Positions 27,290-36,476 of a stretch of 64,000 bases of DNA are shown here, piece after piece. The position numbers and the translations under genes are program-made. The stretch's first letter is position 1. Each line of letters begins with the position of its first letter. Source of the stretch: Calothrix parasitica NIES-267 (lineage in GTDB: Bacteria; Cyanobacteriota; Cyanobacteriia; Cyanobacteriales; Nostocaceae); the NCBI RefSeq assembly GCF_002368095.1, contig NZ_AP018227.1:2295757-2359756 (forward strand), written 5' to 3'. A model generated the notes under the pieces. It was not told the DNA's origin, searched no databases, and saw only the letters and a list, made by a program, of their open reading frames with translations.

Positions 27290-29581
27290 TTACTCTTCCT
27301 CCATCACCTCAGCAGTTTTATTTTTATCCAACTTCAAGACTAATACTCCTAAAGGTGGTAGACATAAATCCAAAGAGTATTCTTGAGAATGCATTGACCA
27401 GTTATCAGTCCATTTACCGCCTAAATTACCCATGTTACTACCGCCGTATTCTCGCGCATCGCTGTTGAATAATTCGGTGTAAAATCCGGCTTCCGGAACG
27501 CCGATACGGTAGTGAGAATGTGGTTGTGGGGTGAAATTACAAACAGCAACAACAAAACTATCTGAATCTTTATCGCGACGGATAAATGAGATTACGCTGT
27601 GACGATTGTCGCTACAGTCAATCCATTGAAACCCTGCTTCCTCAAAGTCTTGAGTATATAAAGCAGGCTCATTGCGGTAAAGTTTATTTAAATCTTTGAA
27701 GAATATTTTTAGCTGCTCGTGTGGCTCGAACTGCATCAAGTTCCATTCTAAATCTGCCCAAACGTTCCATTCACTCCACTGTCCAAATTCCATGCTCATA
27801 AACATGGTTTTCTTTCCGGGGTGAGCGAACATATAGGCAAACAAACACCGGACGTTAGCAAATTTTTGCCATCTATCTCCAGGCATTTTTCCGATAATAT
27901 TGCTCTTACCATGCACCACTTCATCATGGGACAGCGCTAACATAAAGTTCTCGCTGTGGTGGTACCACATGCTAAAAGTAAGATTGTTTTGATGAAACTG
28001 ACGGAACCAAGGGTCCATGCTGAAATAATCAAGCATGTCGTGCATCCAACCCATGTTCCACTTCAAGTTAAAGCCTAATCCACCGGTGTATGTTGGCCAA
28101 GATACCATAGGCCATGAAGTTGATTCTTCCGCAATGGAAAGCGAACCGGGGAAGTAACTGAAAATCAGGTGGTTGACGCTGCGAATAAATTCTACTGCTT
28201 CGAGGTTTTCTCTACCACCATATTCATTGGTAACCCAGGTACCGGGTTCGCGACAGTAATCAAGATAAAGCATTGAAGCAACTGCATCAACGCGAATACC
28301 GTCAATATGATATTTGTCAAACCAAAATAAAGCATTCGCTGTCAGAAAATTACGTACTTCATGACGCGAATAATTAAACACCAGAGTTCCCCACTCTTTA
28401 TGTTCACCTTTGCGGGGATCTGCGTGTTCGTAAAGGTGGGTACCATCAAAGAAAGCTAATCCGTGACCATCTTTAGGGAAGTGACCGGGAACCCAATCAA
28501 CAAGTACTCCAATATCGTTTCGATGACACTCATCCACAAAGTACATAAAGTCTTCAGGACTGCCAAAACGCGAAGTAGGAGCGTAATAACCGGTTACTTG
28601 ATACCCCCAAGAACCATCAAATGGGTGTTCCGCAACTGGAAGCATTTCAATGTGGGTATATCCCAACTCTTTAACATAAGGAATTAGTTTTGCTGCTAAC
28701 TCTCGATAAGTTAAAAAACGCGCTCCAGTTTTAAGTTCGGAAACCTGCACCACGGGTTCAGATGTGCCATCTGGTAATATTGATGGTTCATCAGTACCAG
28801 CATGCAACCAAGAACCCAAATGTACTTCGTAAACTGAAACTGGTTGAGAAAGTGGGTCATTATGACGACGTTTTTCCATCCATTCGCTGTCATCCCACTT
28901 ATAACTATCTAGGTCGGTGACAATAGAAGCTGTTTTAGGACGAACTTCCTGAGCAAAACCATAGGGATCTGACTTTTCGTAAATATGTCCCTCAAAGTTT
29001 TTGATTTCGTATTTGTAGTGCGTTCCTACTTCCAATTCGGGAATAAATAATTCCCAAACTCCAGTCGGACCTTTACGCATTTGATGCTTGCGTCCATCCC
29101 ATTTGTTAAAGTCTCCCAATACTGAAGCGTTGCGTGCATTCGGTGCCCAAACAGCAAAGTAAACACCTTTAACACCTTTAACTTCAGCAGTGTGCGCTCC
29201 TAGTTTCTCATAAATTCTGTGGTGATTTCCCTCATTAAACAGATGTAAATCAAATTCTGTCAGCTTAGGAGAATTAAAAGCATAAGCATCATAAAATACT
29301 CGCTCTTGGTCTTCTTCTTTAACCTTAAGCTGGTAGTTTGCTAATTCTTCAGTATTTATAATGCACTCAAAAAAATGGGGGTCGTGTACGCTCTGCATTT
29401 CCTGCTCTTTCCGCTCTTCAGGAAGAACAACCCATGCAGCACTTGCAGTTGGTAAATAAGCTCGGACAACCCAGACACTTTTGCCATCTTTTTCTATCTG
29501 ATGGGAACCTAGTATCTCAAAAGGGTCATGATGTTGGTTCCAAATGATGCTGTTAACCTGTTCTGGGGCAATAGTGGTCAT
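27290..29581 (-). CDS. glgB: 1,4-alpha-glucan branching enzyme
   Basis: Forms alpha-1,6 branches in glycogen by cutting and re-attaching alpha-1,4 chains (GH13). The 763 residues are full length. N-terminal CBM48-type modules ([31 protein letters not shown]) precede the barrel. Catalytic residues: nucleophile Asp432 in GIRVDAVAS, acid/base Glu485 in SIAEESTSW, and the transition-state Asp in [10 protein letters not shown]. The [18 protein letters not shown] block is typical for GlgB. It is alone here, not in a glg operon, as usual in cyanobacteria. Confidence 0.98.
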   Translation of the reverse strand: MTTIAPEQVNSIIWNQHHDPFEILGSHQIEKDGKSVWVVRAYLPTASAAWVVLPEERKEQEMQSVHDPHFFECIINTEELANYQLKVKEEDQERVFYDAYAFNSPKLTEFDLHLFNEGNHHRIYEKLGAHTAEVKGVKGVYFAVWAPNARNASVLGDFNKWDGRKHQMRKGPTGVWELFIPELEVGTHYKYEIKNFEGHIYEKSDPYGFAQEVRPKTASIVTDLDSYKWDDSEWMEKRRHNDPLSQPVSVYEVHLGSWLHAGTDEPSILPDGTSEPVVQVSELKTGARFLTYRELAAKLIPYVKELGYTHIEMLPVAEHPFDGSWGYQVTGYYAPTSRFGSPEDFMYFVDECHRNDIGVLVDWVPGHFPKDGHGLAFFDGTHLYEHADPRKGEHKEWGTLVFNYSRHEVRNFLTANALFWFDKYHIDGIRVDAVASMLYLDYCREPGTWVTNEYGGRENLEAVEFIRSVNHLIFSYFPGSLSIAEESTSWPMVSWPTYTGGLGFNLKWNMGWMHDMLDYFSMDPWFRQFHQNNLTFSMWYHHSENFMLALSHDEVVHGKSNIIGKMPGDRWQKFANVRCLFAYMFAHPGKKTMFMSMEFGQWSEWNVWADLEWNLMQFEPHEQLKIFFKDLNKLYRNEPALYTQDFEEAGFQWIDCSDNRHSVISFIRRDKDSDSFVVAVCNFTPQPHSHYRIGVPEAGFYTELFNSDAREYGGSNMGNLGGKWTDNWSMHSQEYSLDLCLPPLGVLVLKLDKNKTAEVMEEE

Positions 29582-29788
29582 ATAGATGAAGCTGATTACG
29601 TTGGATATTATGGAGACGATGAATGAACTTTTTGTATATCTATACTTATTCTTTACATTTATTTGTAATTTTCGCTCGCTCCTTGAGGAAGAAAATGGAG
29701 AGATAGGTTACAGGGATAGAGTTAGGAAGATACGCAAAACTCCTAACTCTAAACTCTAAACTCCTAACTTCACACTTTCATTATCTAA

Positions 29789-30124
29789 TTAAAAATCCAC
29801 GAAAGGAAACAGTGTTTTCAATATCTTGACTAACCGAAGTAGAAATACAGTTTCCCGGACTTTTGGGCTGAGTATGGGAGGATAAGGACGTGTTTTTAAT
29901 TGGGCTTGCAACTGAGCATATTCTGCGACACTTACTGGTTTACCGTCAATTGGGGAGCGTGCTTCTAAAATAATTTCTGTTCGCAATATTTCTTCTGAAA
30001 TATCTTCCTCTGGAGGGAATGCGACTACGGGCGTTTCATGGTAATAAACAAACTGTAGCAAAACAAGCGATACAGCAGTTAAAAATATTAGTAAAACCGC
30101 TTTCTGACTGTTTTTTCTCCCCAT
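29789..30124 (-). CDS. Small membrane-anchored protein of unknown function
   Basis: A 111-residue protein with one N-terminal membrane segment (AVLLIFLTAVSLVLLQFVYY), then an acidic segment (FPPEEDISEEILRTEIILEARSP) and a C-terminal part with SVAEYAQLQAQL and a hydrophobic basic tail (VFLLRLVKILKTLFPFV). It looks like a conserved cyanobacterial hypothetical protein; I cannot assign a function. The start ATG at 30124 is the only reasonable one. Confidence 0.7.
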   Translation of the reverse strand: MGRKNSQKAVLLIFLTAVSLVLLQFVYYHETPVVAFPPEEDISEEILRTEIILEARSPIDGKPVSVAEYAQLQAQLKTRPYPPILSPKVRETVFLLRLVKILKTLFPFVDF

Positions 30125-30359
30125 TTTTATTTTTTATCAGATTAACTTTAATTTAGTTCAAAAATACTAATAAACTATTTGAGATTTTGAAGTTAGATTT
30201 AATCATTATCCGATTTAAAAGCGTTGTTATTAATGTTCAAGTATTATAATCTTCAACCTTAAACTTTGAAGAGCAAAATAATCCCGTCCTGTATGTGTAT
30301 TTCAAATTTTTTGTAATTAATGAGGATTAAAAACCTCCAAACAAAGCCAAGAAATACAT
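30125..30359. other. Intergenic stretch
   Basis: No gene or repeat is visible in this AT-rich DNA. Confidence 0.4.
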
Positions 30360-30393
30360 AAAAACCTGGCAATCTAGATAATCATTACCAGGT
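30360..30393 (-). terminator. Terminator-like hairpin, minus strand
   Basis: On the minus strand, ACCTGGTAAT and ATTGCCAGGT can pair (one G-T wobble) around a 10-nt loop and are followed by TTTTTA. It would end transcripts from the small lipoprotein gene at 30579-30743, though 185 bases after its stop. Confidence 0.5.
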
Positions 30394-30578
30394 CTATGTT
30401 CTAACCGAAGCTATAGAGGGAAAATGGAACAATATTATTCCCAAAGCACGATTGCTTATTTTTAAATTGCTCAAATCAACAATTAACTTTTTCTAGCTTG
30501 CTTTCAGGTGATAAACCAAAATTAAGTGAGGAGCGACCCACAAAAAACAGCGGTAGTAATTTAAATGTCTACCATCAA

Positions 30579-30743
30579 CTACGGGGTAGCGGTTGGTTCG
30601 GGTGTCGCAGCACCACCATCAGCAGGTTCTCCAGCAGCAGGTGTAGTCGCATCAGGTGCAGGTGTTTCATCTGGGCTTTCGCATGCTCCAAGAGTTGCTG
30701 CCAAACCTAACAATAAAGCAAAACCAAAGAATTTTATTTTCAT
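30579..30743 (-). CDS. Small lipoprotein (54 residues)
   Basis: A short gene supported by three features: a strong Shine-Dalgarno GAGGAG two bases before the ATG at 30743, a compact signal peptide (MKIKFFGFALLLGLAATL), and a lipobox LGAC giving a lipidated Cys21. The 33-residue mature part is only Pro, Ala, Thr, Gly and acidic residues (CESPDETPAPDATTPAAGEP...), so it is probably disordered. Such small lipoproteins are common in cyanobacterial genomes with unknown role. Longer open frames on the plus strand over the same DNA (30498-30710, 30565-30765) are shadows. Confidence 0.8.
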   Translation of the reverse strand: MKIKFFGFALLLGLAATLGACESPDETPAPDATTPAAGEPADGGAATPEPTATP

Positions 30744-31229
30744 AACTCCTCTTTCACCAATTTAGTCAAGAAATATTTTTAGCCTGTTGAATACGATACC
30801 TTAAAAGCTGATTTTTTTAAATATTGTAGTTTTGATTAGCTTTTATCAAATAATTTATCAATTTTATACTGACCATTACTTACGGCATCGTATTTTTATA
30901 ATTAATATTCAAAACTAAACACTTATACATTTATGACTTTTGAAGCCTTTAAGTTATTTAAATTACAAAAAGAGTTATCATACCAGAAAATATCATGTCG
31001 TGGAAATATAATCTCTGATACAGGATGTTCTGATACTTTCAATGCTATGATGCGGCGAACTAGTTGTGGAATTATATGCACCGAAAAATGTCCGGAAGTC
31101 TAAAAATATTTCCACAAATCATCATAAAAAGGAGTAAGACTCTAGGTCAATACTTTGTAAAAAAGGGAACCTAGCTGGTCTTGAGATTTGAACTCTATCT
31201 AAAGTACAGTATTTCTAGTGTAAAAACTT
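30744..31229. other. Region between lipoprotein and ftsL-like gene
   Basis: Separates divergent genes and should hold both promoters; I see no conserved element, RNA or short gene. Confidence 0.4.
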
Positions 31230-31907
31230 ATGGCTGCTATTCGTAAATCAAATCTAAGAGGAAAAAAACGCTGGTTGGGTCGAGATTCGACTCGTCAAGA
31301 AACCAATTTCGGGGGTTATAAAGCCAATGAAAATACGAATCTTCCACCCCTACCAAAACCAGCACCAGAATTCTTAAGCAGACAAAGACGTTCAACTGCT
31401 TCTTTTTGGTCAAAGAGTAATTCGAGTGTTGTCTCAAGTAGTTCAACTCCGGGAAAAATCAAGTCCCAACGTTTGAACAAAAGTTTAAATAAAAAAAAAT
31501 CCAGAAGTCGAAATCAGAAAGCCATACCTGTAATGCCTGATGGTAGTAAAGTACCTTTATGGTTGATGCGCTGGAACTCTCTTCACCGACATACTGCGGT
31601 TATAACTTTTTTATTAGTATGCTCGACTTTAATCGTTTACGGTTGGACGGTATACTCTCAGCATCTTTGGAGTCGCTCATACAAGCAATTGCAAGACTTG
31701 CAACGTGATGAGCGTCAGTTAACAAAACATGATGAAGTACTCAAAAATAAAATGGTACGAGAAGCTGAAAAGCCGCATTCTCGATTCGTATCACCAACTC
31801 CAGCAAACACTATTTTTTTAGAAGAAACTCCACCATCAAATCCTTCGAGGATTGATAGTAGTAATTCGCAAAGCGAACCCCAACCCTCAAACTTTTTAGG
31901 ATACTAA
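31230..31907 (+). CDS. FtsL-like divisome membrane protein
   Basis: A 225-residue bitopic protein: a long basic, Ser/Arg/Lys-rich cytosolic N-terminus (1-120), one membrane helix (TAVITFLLVCSTLIVYGWTVY, about 124-144), a periplasmic heptad-like segment (SRSYKQLQDLQRDERQLTKH) and a Pro/Ser-rich tail. This topology and the position 365 bases ahead of ftsI match the FtsL analogue of cyanobacteria, which helps recruit and activate the FtsW-FtsI synthase. Sequence identity among FtsL proteins is low, so the call rests on topology and context. Confidence 0.72.
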   Translation: MAAIRKSNLRGKKRWLGRDSTRQETNFGGYKANENTNLPPLPKPAPEFLSRQRRSTASFWSKSNSSVVSSSSTPGKIKSQRLNKSLNKKKSRSRNQKAIPVMPDGSKVPLWLMRWNSLHRHTAVITFLLVCSTLIVYGWTVYSQHLWSRSYKQLQDLQRDERQLTKHDEVLKNKMVREAEKPHSRFVSPTPANTIFLEETPPSNPSRIDSSNSQSEPQPSNFLGY

Positions 31908-32272
31908 TTATCCTAATTAAATTGTCGTAAAACAGGCAAATATTAATAAATCATATGCTGCTAAATAAAGCGCTAAGAGTATTTATACTGCGAGGTATGC
32001 TAGCACTATTCGCTAAAAAGACAAGGGGAGCATCTTTTTAGAATTAATAACCAAAAGCTGAATTTCAGTAAAATCATCTTTTTTGTATCAAAACATAGAG
32101 TAGTTTTTATTATATCTAAGTAGATTTCCAAAGGTAAAATCTTCGGATATTGACAAGAAGAATATCCTTTTTCCATTCGGATTGATTAATCTGTTGGAAA
32201 ACTCACTTCCGACAGTAGAGAAAATCGGGAGCAAATTAGTAGCCCCAAAAATCTAAGAAGGAGCAGCAATGT
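31908..32272. other. ftsL-ftsI spacer
   Basis: No separate gene seen; ends with AAGAAGGAG, a strong Shine-Dalgarno about ten bases before the ftsI ATG. The length of the spacer leaves room for an internal promoter. Confidence 0.45.
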
Positions 32273-34099
32273 ATGCAGAAATTTCCACGTAGAAACAGTA
32301 GAATTACACAAAATAATTATACAAAGTCGCCTTTTAATCGCAATATTTCAAAAGGCATAGATAAGCGGAAATTTGCAACAAAATCACCCCAGACTTCACC
32401 TAATCCGAAAAATAGATTGTTTATAGTTTGGGGTATATTAATAGCTGCTTGCTTGGGCTTGGGAATTAACTTATATAGGCTACAAATTGTTGACGGAGCC
32501 AAATTAACTAAAAAGGCGCGAAATCAGCAGATGTTTAGCATGCGTCCTTTTATTCCTCGTCGTCAGATTGTAGACCGTAATAAAAGGGTTGTAGCAATTG
32601 ACCTACCGATTTACACTTTGTACGTACATCCGAAACAGTTTAACAAAGATAAGTCTCCATCAGATATTGCACGTAAGTTAGCAACAATTTTAAGTAAAGA
32701 TGCTGAAAAATTAGCAGCAAGATTTGAGAAACAAAAAAGCGGTATCTTAATTTCTTCCAGACTACAAGAAGAGGTCGCAGACCAGATTAGTGCATTAAGA
32801 CTGAACGGTATAGACTTAAGGAAAAAATTCAATCGATACTATCCTTCCGATAATTTAGTATCTGATGTAGTTGGCTTCGTTAATGCAGACCGTCGAGGTC
32901 AAGCAGGTATAGAATTATCTCAAGAGAAGTTGCTTGAGCGTTCCATGAAAACGGTACGCTTGTCAAGAGCGGGAAATGGTGCATTAATGCCAGACCATGC
33001 ACCAGATGGGTTTCTCAATTTTGATAAACTACAAATGCAATTGACCATTGATAGTCGATTGCAACGCGATGCAAGATTAGCGCTTAACCAACAAATCAAA
33101 AAATTCAAAGCCAAACGGGGAGCGGTAATAGTGATGGATGCGTGGGATGGTTCCATCCTCGCTTTGGCTTGTTCGCCAACTTATAATCCCAATAAGAAAT
33201 TTACTAAAGAAGATTATTCCCTGTTTAGAAATTGGGCTGTAGCTGATTTATACGAACCAGGTTCAACTTTCAAACCGTTAAATGTTGCTATAGCTTTAGA
33301 AACAGGCCGCATTCGGTCAACTGAAGTATTTAACGATACAGGCTTAATCAAAGTTGCAGACCGTGAAATTAGAAATGCGGAGGAAAACGCGAATGGAAGA
33401 ATCAATGTTGCTCAAATTTTACAAACTTCAAGCAACATCGGGATGGTTAAAATTATTCAGCGATTGCAGCCAAGTATTTACTATGGTTGGTTAGAAAGAT
33501 TGGGACTGCGGCAAAAATCCGAAACAGATTTACCATTTGAAGTAACCAGTCGTCTCAAACCTCAAGACGAATTTATTAATTCACCAATTGAACCAGCAGC
33601 GGCTTCCTTCGGTCAAGGTTTCTCGCTAACAGCATTACAATTAGTTCAAATGCATGGAGCATTAGCAAACGGTGGTAGATTAGTGACTCCCCACGTCATC
33701 AAGGGACTGATAGATGATAAAGGACAAATCCATAAAGAGCGAAATTTACCAGCATCCCGTCAGATTTTTTCTCCTACAACCACCCAAACAGTGCTGCAAA
33801 TGATGGAAAGCGTGGTTGATAAAGGTTCGGGTAAAGCCGCGCAAATTCCCGGATATCGCATCGCAGGTAAAACTGGTACAGCTGAAAAAGCTGGTGCTAC
33901 AGGGGGTTATATTGAAGGTTCTAAAATTACTAGCTTCGTCAGTATTTTACCAGTAGAAACACCTCGTTACGTAGTTTTGACTTTAGTAGACGAACCCCAA
34001 GGGGAATATACTTTTGGTAGTACGGTCGCAGCACCAATTGCCAAGAAGGTAATAGAATCGTTGATTAGCGTTGAACAAATTCCACCTTCAGGCTCGTAG
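32273..34099 (+). CDS. ftsI: Peptidoglycan D,D-transpeptidase FtsI (PBP3-type)
   Basis: Septal class B penicillin-binding protein that cross-links peptidoglycan at division. Layout: basic cytosolic tail, one membrane helix (RLFIVWGILIAACLGLGINL, about 49-68), a dimerisation/pedestal domain with RPFIPRRQIVDRN (typical class B motif 1), then the transpeptidase domain: Ser331-T-F-Lys334 (GSTFKP), Ser386-Ser-Asn388, and Lys533-Thr-Gly535. All active-site residues are present and the length (608) is normal. AAGAAGGAG precedes the start. The stop codon lies within the first bases of a dispersed repeat (34096). Confidence 0.95.
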   Translation: MQKFPRRNSRITQNNYTKSPFNRNISKGIDKRKFATKSPQTSPNPKNRLFIVWGILIAACLGLGINLYRLQIVDGAKLTKKARNQQMFSMRPFIPRRQIVDRNKRVVAIDLPIYTLYVHPKQFNKDKSPSDIARKLATILSKDAEKLAARFEKQKSGILISSRLQEEVADQISALRLNGIDLRKKFNRYYPSDNLVSDVVGFVNADRRGQAGIELSQEKLLERSMKTVRLSRAGNGALMPDHAPDGFLNFDKLQMQLTIDSRLQRDARLALNQQIKKFKAKRGAVIVMDAWDGSILALACSPTYNPNKKFTKEDYSLFRNWAVADLYEPGSTFKPLNVAIALETGRIRSTEVFNDTGLIKVADREIRNAEENANGRINVAQILQTSSNIGMVKIIQRLQPSIYYGWLERLGLRQKSETDLPFEVTSRLKPQDEFINSPIEPAAASFGQGFSLTALQLVQMHGALANGGRLVTPHVIKGLIDDKGQIHKERNLPASRQIFSPTTTQTVLQMMESVVDKGSGKAAQIPGYRIAGKTGTAEKAGATGGYIEGSKITSFVSILPVETPRYVVLTLVDEPQGEYTFGSTVAAPIAKKVIESLISVEQIPPSGS

Positions 34100-34120
34100 T
34101 TGCGCTTCAGCGCCAAAAAT
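34096..34120. repeat. GCGCTTTAGCGCC repeat, copy 1
   Basis: GTAGTTGCGCTTCAGCGCCA; the stop codon of ftsI (34097-34099) is part of the repeat. Relatives at 34265-34316, 40213-40265 and, inverted, 40530-40559. Confidence 0.7.
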
Positions 34121-34264
34121 GTCAGAAAACATGAGCAAAAAAGATTAAACGCAAGATATTATGGGCAAATATAATTAATAATGAAGTAATACAATGAAAG
34201 TGAAGAAATATAACAAGATTAACCCTCGAATTAATAACTTACCAAAATAAATGAAAAAGATTGG

Positions 34265-34316
34265 TTTGTAGTTGCGCTTTAGCGCCAAATATGCAGCATA
34301 ACAAAGCGAAGATTGT
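34265..34316. repeat. GCGCTTTAGCGCC repeat, copy 2
   Basis: Begins TTTGTAGTTGCGCTTTAGCG and continues with CCAAATATGC, AGCATAACAA and GCGAAGAT. The copy at 40213 matches over about 50 bases. The core GGCGCTAAAGCGC is a near palindrome. Lies 20 bases beyond the 3' end of the exonuclease gene. Confidence 0.75.
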
Positions 34317-34335
34317 GCAATTACAAACCAATTAC

Positions 34336-35142
34336 TTATTTTTCTTGATTGATAGATTCCCAAATTTGTGTCACCGCTTTCTTAGTAAAAACGGAAAATT
34401 CTTTTTCCATCATCCATTTGTAATAGTTTGGCTCTTTCTTAAATGATTCGGCTACGGATTTACCTTTGTATTTACCGAAATTAAAGATTATTTCGTTGTT
34501 CTCGTCATAAATAACTCTTTTCGTTGGGTCAAGAAAATCAAATGGAATGAATTCTTGTAACTCATCCATATTATTTTTTACGGGATAAGATATATTGCCA
34601 TCTTTATCTTCATATTCTTCATTTTCGTAACGTTCTAGCTGAGCTTTAAAAACTTCATATGTCGCGCGAATATCGTTTTCCGCATCGTGAGCGCCAATTA
34701 ATTTTTCTCCGCAATAATATTTATATGCTGCTCTTAAAGTACGAGGTTCCATTTTATGAAAAATGGTTTGTACATCAATGATTCTTCTTCCTTCAAGTTG
34801 GAAATCGATATCAACACGAGAAAACTCTGCTATCAATACAGGAATATCGAATCGATTTGAATTATATCCAGCTAAATCACTGTCATTAATGTAGTTTGCT
34901 AAACTATGGGCAATATCCGCAAAAGTAGGTTTATCTGTGACATCTTCGTCATAAATACCGTGTATTTCGGATGATGAATTAGGAATGGGAATAGTAGGAT
35001 TAGTAATCCATGTTTTCATTTCCTCCTTACCATCAGGAAATACTTTTAATACCGCAATTTGTATAATCCTATCTTTGACAATATCGATTCCTGTTGTTTC
35101 TAAATCAATAAATGCCATCGGACGTAATAAATTTGGCTTCAT
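34336..35142 (-). CDS. DnaQ-like 3'-5' exonuclease (DEDDh) with C-terminal extension
   Basis: A 268-residue protein. Residues about 10-175 are a DEDDh exonuclease: MAFIDLETTG (Asp, Glu), AGYNSNRFDIPVL (Asp), and GAHDAENDIRAT (His and final Asp). The C-terminal ~70 residues contain FNFGKYKGKSV and YYKWMMEKEF, resembling the small DUF3820-like domain found on exonucleases of this kind, many of which are in Bacteroidetes. Probably acts on DNA or RNA 3' ends in repair; substrate unknown. AGGAA seven bases ahead supports the ATG at 35142 over the TTG at 35160. Confidence 0.88.
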   Translation of the reverse strand: MKPNLLRPMAFIDLETTGIDIVKDRIIQIAVLKVFPDGKEEMKTWITNPTIPIPNSSSEIHGIYDEDVTDKPTFADIAHSLANYINDSDLAGYNSNRFDIPVLIAEFSRVDIDFQLEGRRIIDVQTIFHKMEPRTLRAAYKYYCGEKLIGAHDAENDIRATYEVFKAQLERYENEEYEDKDGNISYPVKNNMDELQEFIPFDFLDPTKRVIYDENNEIIFNFGKYKGKSVAESFKKEPNYYKWMMEKEFSVFTKKAVTQIWESINQEK

Positions 35143-35399
35143 GAGAGATTCCTGTAACAATACGAATAAGTAGAATTAAATATAGTTGTATAAATATTTA
35201 ACAGATTTATTGGGAAATCGCTGTATTTTAGAATATTAATAATCAATGGATAAGAGAGTAGAGAATAAATAAATGGGATGGAATTATAAAAATAGACCAA
35301 GTTAAAGATTAACTGGTCGCGAATCAATCATATTAGTACTGATATACAATTGAGTCCTTTCCCTACTTGCTATTTGCTACTCCCTCTCCTAATCAATTT

Positions 35400-36188
35400 T
35401 TAACCCGAAACTTCCGAAACTGCTCGCTTTTTCAAATCTAATACAATACGCTCTCCACCTCTTGGTTCGAGTACTTCGGCTGATATATTACTTTGTTTTA
35501 AAAGAGAGCTAAATTCTTCAACAGTTCCTTCTGGCTTGATAAAATTCATCAGCAATCCTTCAAACATCACATCACCACCAGCGGCTGTAGGTAACATTAT
35601 CTGAGGTTCGAGCCATTTAGCAACTTCCACAGCTTTTTCTTTACCTTTGATAATTGGGCCAATCAGCGGTAAGCCTAAATCTATCAATGGGGTGATGACA
35701 ACATCAATAGGAGCAAATTTTTTTAACAACTCAGAATGATATCCGTGAGGTTCGTAATAAACGGTGAAACCAGTTTCGATTTCTTTAAGGAGATATCCGT
35801 TTTCAATCAAAGTTGGGCCAATGGGAGAACCGGGAATAGCTGTAATTTCAACATTATCATTGAGAGTAAAAGTTTCACCGTGAGCAAGTGAATTTACTTT
35901 TTGATAATCCAATTGATTGACGACTTTTGCAGCATTTTCTGAAGCTACAACCGGGATATCGCGGTCGAGTTGCTTTAAAGTCGGTGGATGAGCATGGTCT
36001 TCTAAACCCTGAGATAGTAAAATCAGGTCAATTTTTTCTGGAATAGGACGCTCTTGGGGACGAGAACCCTTAAATAACCAATCTAAATTCGCAAAAGTTA
36101 AGGAACCAACTAGCCAAGGGTCAATCAATATACTTTGACCCCCAATTTCAAGCAACCAGCTATTACTGTCTAAGTAAGTTAAGTACAT
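35400..36188 (-). CDS. Metallo-beta-lactamase-fold protein with degenerate metal site
   Basis: A 262-residue protein of the UlaG-like branch of the MBL fold, of a kind also known in plants and cyanobacteria. N-terminal strands LTYLDSNSWLLEIGGQSILIDPW match the fold start. The metal motif, normally HxHxDH after the strand, reads SQGLEDHAH (residues 59-67): the first two His are replaced by Gln and Leu, while Asp and His remain. A second-half GYHSEL and LPTAAGGDVMF are also non-standard. So hydrolase activity by the usual di-zinc mechanism is doubtful. No operon partner. Confidence 0.8.
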   Translation of the reverse strand: MYLTYLDSNSWLLEIGGQSILIDPWLVGSLTFANLDWLFKGSRPQERPIPEKIDLILLSQGLEDHAHPPTLKQLDRDIPVVASENAAKVVNQLDYQKVNSLAHGETFTLNDNVEITAIPGSPIGPTLIENGYLLKEIETGFTVYYEPHGYHSELLKKFAPIDVVITPLIDLGLPLIGPIIKGKEKAVEVAKWLEPQIMLPTAAGGDVMFEGLLMNFIKPEGTVEEFSSLLKQSNISAEVLEPRGGERIVLDLKKRAVSEVSG

Positions 36189-36235
36189 TGTCTTTGTGAG
36201 AGCGAGCTTTTATTTATTATGAGGTATATTTGCTC

Positions 36236-36303
36236 AACTGAGTGAGGAGTAGAGAGGGAAGAGAGGGAAGAGAGGGAAGAGGGGGAAGAGGGGGAGAGGG
36301 GGG
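36236..36303. repeat. G-rich short tandem repeat
   Basis: Repeated GAGAGGGAA / GAGGGGGAA units between divergent genes. Similar purine arrays at 40089-40135 and 58632-58682. Confidence 0.7.
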
Positions 36304-36476
36304 AGAAAAATTAAACTTCTAACTCCTAACTCCTAACTTACTTTCCAAAATTCAAAATCTGCAAGTAAAGCATATCCGAAAGGAGATAATCCAAAATCCA
36401 TTAGCGGAGCGTGTCCGTAAGGACATAATCTAAAATCTAAAATCCTTTGACCTATTTAATTTTTCCTGGTATATCA

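Noticed and set aside
30498-30765. Ala/Gly-rich plus-strand frames
   Set aside because: Antisense shadows of the small lipoprotein gene, which has the better start, signal peptide and lipobox.
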